Shown here: positions 14,501 to 26,500 of the stretch, piece after piece
Numbering within the stretch: position 1 is the stretch's first letter
How the letters are laid out: each line of letters starts with the position of its first letter
Source of the DNA: Lycocorax pyrrhopterus obiensis
Lineage: Eukaryota > Chordata > Aves > Passeriformes > Paradisaeidae
Direction: 5' to 3'
Length of the DNA: 64,000 nt
Assembly (NCBI GenBank): GCA_014706295.1
Contig: JACSVZ010000007.1
Location: 52,032,975-52,096,974 of the forward strand
Position numbers and translations under genes: made by a program
Notes under the pieces: generated by a model
Seen by the model: the letters and a program-made list of their open reading frames with translations, nothing else
What the model was told of the DNA's origin: nothing
The model's database searches: none

Positions 14501-17500
14501 GCTCAGCATAATAAAATTCAAATGTAGCAGGGTTTAATCCACACCACTGTTATAAAAATTTTCTAGGGAGTCACCAAGAGTCCACAGAACTTTATGAAAC
14601 AACAATAATGTAGATAACTCTTCACACTACCTGTTCTCCAGCCTTGAAATCTTGAAGCGCTACACATTCACACCGGTCATCTTCTAAATTGTAGCCTGTA
14701 GTGATCTATCCAAGAAAAGAGTGACAAAAGCACCTTTAGCATTTTATATTTCTCTCTCCCACCACTGACAAATTTTCCTATTGGAAATAAACATTAACAA
14801 TAGGAATTACATACATTTCTTTCTCAGCACAATAGAATATAGCTGATAGTGATTGCTTTCCAATGCCTGAGCAATCTCTTTTTAAAAAAATCTCTACATT
14901 AAAGAAATCTAATGGAGGAAATAACCTACCTGAAGTAAACAGAAGGCTCTGAGGAAAGTACCTTCCATAGACAACAGACAAAGTGCCATGCTAAAGCTGG
15001 CAGCTTGTTATAAAGTTCTGGAGCTTTCAGTCACTCCCTTGAGGCCCAAGGGAGCAAGGCACTGACAGCTCTATATGCTGTGCTTTATCCTTCAACTGCC
15101 AACACATTTTTGATCTCTCAATGAAAAAGGATTAGATAACTGTGGATCTTTAGGGGATACAATCTTCAGAGAATTATAATTTACTTGAAAATAATCCCTT
15201 TATCTAAAAGTTAAGTAATACTCTTAAAATGCTAAAAGGATTTGTGTGATGGTAGCGGGCAACGGAAGAGGATAGACTCTCTTGACAAACCTGTACTTCC
15301 CCAAAAACAATTAGTAAACTGTAACAGGGTCACACTAAAAAGTAAAGCCATCCTAAAAATGTAATATTTTTACGAAGTGACAAACAGCACGTTCTTGAAT
15401 AGTATTACCAGAGATGCAGCCACAGGATGGAACATAAGCTGCTGAAAAATCTGAAAGCAACTTTTATGAGAGGTAGTCTGAGTTCAGTACTGACAGAGGT
15501 AACTTATGGAAAAATATGTTCTGGGCCTAAGGAAAAACCTAAAAGAAGCCAAAGATTCTCTCTCAGCCTTTGAAAATGAAAACATTTTTTTTTTTGTAAG
15601 CTGACTGACATGAGTTGCAGTATACCCTGATACCCATCATGGATGCAGCTTGTCCAAAGACAGAATTCCTCAGATTATTTCAAAAGCTTGGTTGACAGCT
15701 TATACATTAATAGTTTTGCACTGCTTGCATCATTAAATGTGCATTTGTCAGCCGAAACAGTGCTTTCAAATGGAGCAAATCCAAAATGTCAGCCCCAAGA
15801 ACAGGCAGCCTGGCCCTGTAGACACTTGCAGAAACCTCCCTGTGTGGATGCCACCACTGCAGGTCTATTAACAGGTTTGTGGCATGTGGAGATCAGTAAA
15901 GAACATGAGAGTCGTGCAATACAGCCTACTGAGAAACAGAGGCTGCAGTACTTGAACACAGTAATTCCTGTGCATTCTCTAATTCGGACCACACAATTTT
16001 AATTAAGATCTTCGGTTTAGAAAGTTATCCTACCCTGAATTGCAGGTTACAAATGCTAGTGGATGACAAATCTACCTTCCTAGCTCAAATACAGTCATCT
16101 TCTAAAAAACTGTACCTTTCATCCAAAAAAAAGGAACTCGACCTGTCCTGAAATTTTCTTAGTGTGTAAACTCAATGAAATAGTTCTGAATGTGAAAAGT
16201 CCACTCCAATCCCTAGAAATGCTCACAGACTGGGGAAATCCCAGTATTTTAAGGGGAGGATTCTGTCAGTTTAAGCATGCCTCACTAGAGTACTGATCCT
16301 TCTTTTAAATTTGTATTTTTGCTTTAAAAAAAATCCCCAAAACAACACACAAAACCCAGCAGCACTTCTGAAAGACTTTTCTATAAAGCATAATGGAGTG
16401 CTAGACTCCTATTTCCTCTTTCTTTTAATAGCAGTCACGTAAGAGAATTAACAGGGTGTTTACTTCTCTTCCCACATGATAGCTGACAAATTGCATCCCT
16501 TCAGTTTTATTTCTGAAGCAGACTGATACATGAATTTCAAGTTGTGTATAAAGCATGCAGTAGTCTGCTTGGTCAGTGATTAAGGATGGACCCATCCCAA
16601 TAGGCAGAATGTAGCTTATTCAAAGCTCTGTCAGAACTGGTAATCAACCTCTGACTGTCAAAATACAATCCCACTAAAGAATAACAATGAGAAATGCATG
16701 AAGACAACCATTTTGAAATAGTTTTTAGAGGTAGGTTGATCTAATTAATAGTGTCAGAAGCAAGAAAAAGCTGGATGGACCTAGCTCTGGTTAAAATCCA
16801 AAGAGCATTTTATTATCTAGCTCATGGAAAGGGGTCTTCTGGAATAAAGCAAGAACAGGGATATATGGTAGCTGACTGACTTGAGAAGTATTTTAGCACT
16901 ACATTTGGAATAAACTAGACAGGGGTGCATTCAATGCCATCTTTTGTTTCTTACTTTCCTGCAACGAATAACAATTCCCTTCACGTATTTTTAAGGGATT
17001 GTGCTACAATTACAGCAGAGCCCACCCTGATCTCACTCTACAATAATACAAACTACAGTAAAGGCAGCTTATAGTTATCTTAGCAGTCAACCCCCCTCAA
17101 TTTCTAATAGTACAAGGCAACTAGCACACAACAGAAATAGCTTTAGTAGCTTTTCTTAGCCCATAACCAATATTACAGTTTTCTATCCTTCCTGAATTTA
17201 TATCCATTTAAATTACTTTCTGCAGAAATATGAAATAAATGACTGAAATCTTTACATATATACAAAATATTTAAGTTCAGCACAACTGCCTTTGCCCTTT
17301 AGGATATACTCCAGCATAAAAAAGTGTTTCCAATCCTGATATACTACTGCATTAGGAGGTTTGGCTCCAGAGGCTGGCTCCATATCAAACCCATTGCTAA
17401 ACAGCATAATAAAAATAAATATTACTTTATCAATTTAAATAGAAGTTTGAATGAGTAAAACAACATAAATAGCTGCTCTTTTAATATACACTACTTAAAT

Positions 17501-20500
17501 TTTCCCTCACAGAACCTTGATTCTCTTCCTCTTTACTCTAATCCCAACTTTGAAGGCATTCATTAAGAGTTGTCTAATGAATACAGACAAGTCTCTGCGA
17601 AAGCATCTGAAAGAGATGCCCAGCAGGAAAAGGGTACAGGAAGTACTGACGCTTGCAGCTACAACTTATATTACAAAAATACACATTTCTGAATTTTAAG
17701 CCATTTTCTTTATACTGAAGACTCTCATATGAACTTTATTGCTAAATCAAAGCTGTGAGATTGCATAACAAATAGGCAAAGGCAAGAATCACTGTTAAAG
17801 AACAACATGTTATCACCTTGCAATAAGGAAAATTAAATAAATAATAAACCCCAAACACTTGCAACTTCTTAGCCTAGCCTACCGTGCTGTAATTGATACA
17901 GTCGTAGTAACACTAAATTAGCTAAATGCCAAGTGAAAAACAACTTGCTTTACAGTTTATTCATTTAAAACAGACTTTTTTTATACCAACAGCTCTAACA
18001 CATACTGCTGTCCTAACACTCAGGTCAACCCTCCCACAAAAGAACCAGATCACTTGAATAGTATGGTCATATCCAGTGCTGACAATAAATAATATTATCT
18101 ACTGGAAACACAAGTAGGGGGTATGACTTTTGAAGTGTACATGAGTATGATTAAGTAACATTGATAAACCAGCCTCTCTGGGTTTCCATTTCCTCACCTC
18201 AGCATTAACTAGTCTGTTAATGAAATCAGAAATCATCCCCTGAACTAGCGCACGTAAGCCAAAGTGTCAGCAGGTCTGACTTTCTATATACATATGTCAC
18301 CTTTTAAATGTTTAATATGCCCTAAAGTAGTATTTTTGCATTTTGTTTCTTTGATGTAGTAACAGATGCACTGTTTTTGTTGAACTAGGCTTTGTTCTTG
18401 TTGTTGCTGTCTCTATAACAAGGCTCTTTGGGCACGGTTAGGAGAGCAGGCAGTATTTCTTAGTTGCAAATCTCTAACCACTTTCCCTAGTGGTAGCTAC
18501 AAGAGGCAACCTCCATCAGTGCCTGCTTTCTGTTCTCAGAACAAATCTGTCCAGTACTGTGCATCTTTTTCAGCCCACGAGAAACAAAGCTCCATGTCAG
18601 GAGACTATTCAGACTTGTCTGGACAAAACGTTTCATGTAAATGAAAACTTTTAAAAGTACATTATATGCACATAAGACATAACTTTACACAAGTATCCAA
18701 TCACTTGTAAAGTGTTCTCTAGATGAAGAAAGCGCTCCCTGAGAAGCTATCATAAGATATTTGAGAAACTGACAAACCTTTCTTTCAGATATTAGTTTTT
18801 TAGGGTCTCTTGGGAAAATAACATACCTGCGTTAAGAAGCATAATGGAAAGTGTTACTAAACTGTTCTACAGTAGTTGAAAGGCATAATACTTAAGCCCT
18901 AAAGTCTTTCACCAACACTGAAGAAATCCTTACCAGTCCATTAGTATGATTACACATGTCCCATAAAGGTATTAGAGCCAGTGTAACTCTGGAACCATCT
19001 TCTGTTGGAATCTGGTTCTGCCGTGTCATAACGGAGGAAACTGCCCATCTGCAAAAGTTAAAAACACAAGATGGTCAATGTTCAAAGCATTAAAGTATGA
19101 TTGGCCATAGTCCCACCTGAAGCAATCTTTCAGACTGGAAGTTTCCAAATGTAGTTTCCTTAAAGATCACACTGACTATAGGAACAGTAGAAGGCAATAC
19201 CACTTGCAGGAGAAGCAGCAGCTCCCAGGTTTCCAGGATTGCGATCCCTCCTCTCTTTGCAAGAGAATCTTCACACTGGCTCTATTCCTCAAGCAGGGTC
19301 CACTCCCTATGCCACCTTCTGCTTCCCCAGCCCTTCCCTGCATACGTATCTCACACTACACATCTCAAACCCAGGGTCATCCGCTCCTGCAGGTTTTCCT
19401 GCTGGGCAGCGGGAGCTCTCGTGCAAACTCTTGTAAGACCCAGGATGTATTTTCCCCCTCACTCTCTAAAAAGCTTATGTCCTGCATGAACTGGAAACCA
19501 GTGCAACCACCCGACACATGCATGATCTTTTGGTAAGTGTTTCTCTTCAATCTGCAAGCTTTTGGCTAAGGTCAGTACTGCTAAATTTTCTGCTTAATAG
19601 AATTGAGAGAGGGAAAAAAAGCCACAACATTCCAAACAGATATCCAGGTAAAAACCATGAAGAGAGTATTACATAGTTCTTTTGCATATGGACATCATTC
19701 AAAACCCTTCTAAGTCAGGATAAGTAAATGAAATGCAAGCTACCTTTTCAGACATAAAAATCTTTAGAAAAGCTTAGAATTTCAGTGTTTTCTAGAACTT
19801 CATTTTTTATTTTACACCTGACAAAAATTAATACTAAACACCAGTGGAAAAAAGAATCTTAGTTTCACAATATTCTGGCTTTAATGTATATATGTGTTGT
19901 AGGGTTTTTTGAGGGGAAAAAATGATGCCACTAGGAGAAAGTCAAAATAATTTGAATCCCCACAGACTCTACTACTAACATGCATTTAGTATACAGAATC
20001 AGACTTTCTGAAGGATTTCTTCAGAAGGACTAGACTGCTAACAAAGACAGTGGCAAACTGAAATCTACCTAATATCTAAAAAAAAGTTAAATTGTGGATA
20101 ATTCTGATACACAAACACTGCTTGAAACAGAATAACAATATACTTCTTGTTAATTGTTGTAATTTGTCTTTAAAATTTTAGACCACTTCACATGTAAGTT
20201 GGTGTGCTCCCCAGTGACCCTTTAAATGAAGGAGGCATGCTTTGGAAATCCCATTTTCATAGACTTACCCACAAGTACAACTAGGCTAAAAAATCCGCAT
20301 GAATGTCTTTTATTCACGCTATTTTAAACTTGTAACAGAATTAAAGCTCTCATTATCTTAATTGTTATTCTTTTTATCTTAATTCTGTCACCCCTTATAG
20401 CACCTCCAAGTGACACTCATGTTTCATGTGTACAACTTCCGTTCTCCAGCTCTCCTGTTCAGCAGCAGCTCTAGATATTAACTTTTACTAGTATGTGCTG

Positions 20501-23500
20501 GTAGAGCCTCTTATGAAAAAAAAAAAAATTAAAAAATTTCCCGAAACCTTAAAACTCTGCCACATCAACTGAATTATTTTCTTAAGAAACAAGGAATTAC
20601 CTTAGTAATCTGACTATGTGTGCCAGTTGGCTAAACTAACTGCTTATAATGAATGACTATTCCTTTGTAACAATTAAAATCTGCGTATTTATTTCACTTT
20701 CTTCTTCAGTAAGAAAGTGTATTAGTATCAAATCTTACAATTAACATTTCAGTAACAATAAGGCTTTCCCACCAATGAAGAATTCCAGGGCCCCATAGTT
20801 TACCATAGTAAAAAAAGAAAAGAAACAAAGAAAAAAAAAATTAAAAGACAGACCAACCTGTAGTCGTCATAAGTGAAAGAATCCTTTAAGGGCAGTTTGC
20901 TGGCATTAGGATGGGTCTGCAAAATGTAAGTTGCATAAAAAGGTGAAAAGAGGAAGAAAAGGGAAATCAGAAATCAGTCAGCAGAATTTCATTATTTAGC
21001 TGCCTAACAGATCCTAACAAGAGCCAAATGAAGCAGGAGGCGTCCAGCCGCGCTACAGAGGGATCATCATGCTATTATGCTCTCATACATCACTGTCAAC
21101 TTAATTTGTTGTGCCCAGCAGCCGCCATAAATCTGTTTCTTCATATTTCAAGACTGGAACCCACAGACATTGTACAAAAATAAAAAAAATTTAAGGTGGA
21201 CTGAGTATGTGAAGGTAAAACACAATCCAGCCCTCGATGCACAGTGGGGGAAAGAAATCAGACAATAAGCGTACATTAGCTTTCACCAACTTCCACATTT
21301 TCCTCTCCTCTGGGATATCAGTGAGATATTTCACAAATGCAAGAAATATTATACAAGATTTTCAGTTCTTCCTTGATACCTGTAACAGTGTTATTCAGTA
21401 AAGTTGCACTACACCTCTGAAACAAAAACAGATTATAAAATATTTAAATGGCTTCCGTGACAAACACTGATTAAACAGTATCTACGTTAACCCATCCACA
21501 CACTCTCCTATCTAAAAGTGGAGCCGTGTCATTTGCAAATGCATACTGCAGTTCTCATTAGCAAGCAAACATTTAATTTCTAAAGGCTTTAAGAAGCTCT
21601 GATACCAGTTATTTTTCTGACTAATTAACTTATTTAAAGTCTCGAAAATACAGGTAGCTTTAAACCCACATTCACACGTTTTCTTTAGAACTTTGTTCCA
21701 ATTCACAAATGGAAAGCCATAGCAGCATAACTTTTAATCTTCAGGTTCAATTAGGTCTCTGAGATGAATTGAAGCAAATGATCAAACGGTTATTTCAGAA
21801 GATACAAATGATTTTGCATAGCTCTATCTTTGCGACGCTCTTAATGCATGAAGCTCCATGTAGTACGCAGTTTTTTACTCTTGATGCATTAGCATCACAA
21901 GTGCGTGGTAATTTATCATTTCTCACTGTAATGTACTTGCTGGCACTGTGTGCAGGACAGTAGGGGATGAGGTAAAAGTGGCTCAAACCGTAAATCAATT
22001 AGAAAACAAAAGCTTGTGCTCAGCGCGCAATTTTAGGCAAATTATATATTACAAAAGACTGCCAATTGGGTGTGAGGTCCCAGGTGGCTGCTCTGCCTCA
22101 GCCCCTGCGTTTAACCCTTCCGATGGGCTTTCTCCGGAACACGACCGAAGTTAACAATTCCAGTGGCTCCTGCCCCTCCCCTCACTTTTAATTTTTTTTT
22201 TCTTTTTACAGCACTCGACGTTTCCATATGATTTTCACTCACATCGATGACACGGTCATTGTATAACAAATCCCTTCGAATTTACTTGTAGCAACACATT
22301 GTACAGTTGTTTCTTCTCACAAAAACATTCAGCACAAGCCCAGGACTGAGACCCGAGCCAAGACATTTCAGGCGGCACCTTCGCTGCAGGGCAGTCCAGA
22401 CCCGAGTCCAGAAATGAACGCAGGAACTCAGCCTTCAGCTGGAAATAATTATTACAAATAAAAACCTCCCTATAGTTTTCATTTACGACAATCTAATTGC
22501 AACTCTTATTACTCGTATTATTAATCTACTTTGCAGAAGCTTGATAAATTAAGCAGGGAAAGAAAACACCAACACTGCGAGTATCAGCCCCTCCGTTTCC
22601 CTTTACAGCACGACCGCGTTTCCCTCCGGCCCGTGGCGATCGGTGTGAGGAGTCGGGTCTCATTGTGCGCCTCAAGTTTACAGCCGACGTTTCGCATTTA
22701 CCCCCCGGACCCCGTGGGTGCCGCTCCCTGCGGCCCATGCCCGTGCCCGGCCGCTCAGCCCCGCTCCAACCCCGCGGTTCCCGGCCCCGCCGCACCCCGG
22801 GCCGGGCCCTCACACCGCGGGCCGCGCGGGCCGGCACTGCCCCCTGCCGGCGCCGCCGCGCACTGCTCCGCTCCGCCGCGCCCGCTCCGCGCTCCTCCCG
22901 CCCGGCCTGCGGGGCAAGGGCACGAAACCCACCGCCTCCGGCAGCCCCAAACCCCGTGCTGGATAGCGCACCTGCAGTGTGAGCAAGCGCCCCCCGGCCG
23001 AGTGGGGTCCGACCGGTTCATCGCAGGAGAAAGGCCCCGGGAACGCAAAAGCCCCTGTCTGTCCCCTCTGTTCTCTACTGTTTTCCTCCTGCCCCTCAAA
23101 ACAGCAGCTTTTAGCGGAACGTGCTGTTTTTCCAAGGGTAAGAATGACTATGGCCACAATGCACTGGAAGTAAAAAGGCATCGCAGACACTGCGGGGGCT
23201 CAACAGCCAAAAAGCGACTGCTACAGCCCCTGCGCCCAGTTCCAGCCCACATTCCATTCCGGGAGCACCAGCCAACAGCCTCAACCCGAACTTGGAGAAA
23301 ATAACCATAGGATGCAAGATATACACATGTTGTCATTGCCCTCTCCGTAGGAAACATGTATTAGATCAGTGGATTGCAGGGAGATCAATTGTTCATTTCA
23401 CACAAGCAGTCCCCCTGTAATAGCCAACCTGAACACCCAAACCGTGGGGAAAAGATCCTGGATGCCACCAAACGCTCTGTCACCCTCCCCATTTGTAAAT

Positions 23501-26500
23501 CTGTGAAACTTCAGGATTGCCCCTATGTGGACACCATCCAGACGTAATTCCCATAAAACCACTAGTAAATTACAATAAAGGACAAAATATATGGTCTTTA
23601 AAAGACACAGGGCAGAATAAAATCCCAGCATATGTAATTACCGTATTTATAACATTCCATGGTACAATATTCTAGTAGCTCTTTTAAAGTTAAGATACGT
23701 CAGCATATTTGATCATGTTAGATTTCTGATTTGGTCTATTTTACTATGTAACTTAAAAACCCTATAGATTACAAGAATCTGAAGACACACAAAAAAGAAC
23801 AATATTCTGATTAAAAATTTGATTTAGTATGCAGCTTCTCTTTATAGTCCCTTGGTAAAAATGAAATCTCCCTAACAAACACTTAATAAAACCTGTCAAT
23901 ATATCTAGAGAGAAAAATGACACAAATGCATTAAGTATTAAATACCCTTGAAAAAAGTCACATATTCCATGAATTTTTGATGTACTATCTTGACATTAAT
24001 GTAAAACCTTGATATTTATAATTGACAGATATTTAATAAAGTATAGAAGATGACTGCTGCATAGCATGCAAATTGCTCAGACGGCTCAAAAAAGATACAG
24101 ACATATTTAAACTAAACAAACACTTAATACGTAAAAAAAATCAGATCTAGCTTTTACAGGTTCACGCAGATAGGTCTCTACAGATTAGCTTTCAAATGTG
24201 ACATTATCCACTACATGAACCCTAATTTTAACTTACCAAGTCTGTATGAAGTAGTTTCAGAAAGTTGGGAGGGGAAGCTTTAAATAAAAAATGGGAACAT
24301 GAAAATGTGAATATATTCATTTAGATGCAGGTCCTGACATTCTACTGAAAGAGTTATTATAAAGAACAAATACCATCTATTTCGTTACCCTTTCTGTGAA
24401 AATATTGTCAGAGCTGGCAATCAGGGTGATGACCACTGCAAAAACAAATAGTGGCATGCTGAATTTCATTTTCCTCCTGATGCTGCTATTCCTAAAAAAA
24501 AAATGAATAAAAAAACGGTTTTTTCCCCTTCAGTGTTCCAAGCCTTCTTTGAGACATTTGGAGGATATCTCAAAATAACCAGAAATATTAAAAAGTAACA
24601 GTGATTGCTGCCAGATTGTCTGCAGCCACTGTGGAAAGAGACAGACTGTTATTCTAGTCACCTAAAACACTATCAGACTAGAAGCCAGTTACTCAGTATG
24701 GCAATCAGAGGAAGGGGGGTGGGGGGGAGAAGAGAAAAAAAAAAGAAAGAAAAAAAAGAAAAGGACACTTCCAAACACTTTTTCTCTTCCAGTGAAGCAG
24801 TAATATCCAGGGGTTCATGTCTCATGTTTAATGCCTGACAAACAAGCAACATTCCTGATGCACCACAGGGGCCTCTGCGTTATTAATTTCTCCATCACGC
24901 TTTTAGATGGACATCACAAGGTAATGATTCTCAAGTCCCAGAAAGTTGATGCTAAAGGACTCCAATTTTTGAGGGCTTGTTAATTTGAATGGCATGAAGG
25001 CTGCAGTGTAAAATAGGTGGGTGCTCTTCCAGCTAAAAAGCCGTCACGACCTTCACTTCTGCTTTCCAGCCTAGGGGCATTCACCTCCCATCAAAGAGTG
25101 GTCAGACTTCTGGAGACAGTAACCCTTTTCCCTATTCAATCACAAAATGCTAAAGCTCATTTATCAGAGCTCCTAATCTTGATGGGGAATTTCCATTAAA
25201 ATTGGCTTAATATTTGCTTGTTTACCAAGTGATGCAAAGAACAAGTCCAATTACTGTAACACACAATACAATGTCTGAGTAGAAGGAAAAAATAAAGTTC
25301 ATATAGTCTTAAATTTGTATTCACATCTACACTACTGGATGCCCCGAAAAGAGCTGATGCATTTTTATGTGAAGTCATATTGACCAGTATATTCCTTTGT
25401 GCTATTAACCCTTGTATAATCCAAGTAAGAAAAAATTACTTTAATCACTAGATGTGACCAAAGTAAATTTTTTTTTAAAAAGACACCACCTCTAAGCTGA
25501 GATAAACTGATCATCAGATCCATCCACTATTCCACTGTTAATACATAGCTAAAAAATGTTTTAAAAAAATCCTTGTTTTCGTTGGTTTCCTGAATTTGTA
25601 GACAAAGACATGGATGGACTTCTGTGACGACTATTTCAAGTACTCACAAGTCCAAGGCAAAGTTGTGGGCAATCACTGCATCAATATCACTAAATCAGAT
25701 TTCAATATTCTCAGAAACCTCTTATATCCCCATTGAAGTGGAGACAGCTCCACTTCTCCTCCAGGAAACCATCGTACCTAGTGTTCAGATCGTATTGAGG
25801 CCATCACTCCACTCCCCTCACAGCCCCCAAAACACTAAGGGTGCTTGAAACAGTTAAAGCCAAAACCACTTCAAGCTTCCACCTTGTTAACTTTCATTCC
25901 TTTGAACATAAACCCCAAGGGTTAGTTGCTTTTGACCAAACAATTTTTTCCTCCTCTTCTTTGCAGATTCTTCCCTCTTTCCAATGTACTCATTAACATG
26001 GGGAGATTTCGTTATGAGCCTTAGTGGATGCTACTTGATGGTTTCAGGCCAATGTGTAGGTGTACAAAAACACAAACACACACACATTCAGGGCCAGAAG
26101 CAGGAAGATCTGTCAGCATTTGCTGGTTACTGTCCCTTTCCCAGCTCTAGAAATCCTTTGAAGCAGCAGCCTTGAAGAGAAACTCCTCTCTCTGGAGCTG
26201 CTGAGGCTTTAACTGCCCTAAAGCTAAGTAAAATAAAGAATTCAGAATGGAGGATCCTAGTGATCTACAGGGAAACAAGAACTCACTTTTTCCATTGGAC
26301 ATATGCTGCCTAACCTAATGAGGGAAGCCAGTTCACTGTACAGGACAGGAGACAAAGCCAAAGATTATTTTACTTTGTAACAACAGTTTATAACTACAGA
26401 TGCGTGCTCTGGAATAGTCAAACAGCCCAATTCATGAAGCACTCGGAATAATGTCCACAAACCTGTGCTGTTATATGACTTCTCTAACAGAAAGATAATT

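Noticed and set aside
22531..23304. 257-codon plus-strand open frame across the CpG island
   Set aside because: GC-rich DNA has few stop codons, and several frames on both strands are open here at once. The translation is proline/arginine/alanine-rich with no domain, so it is a composition effect.
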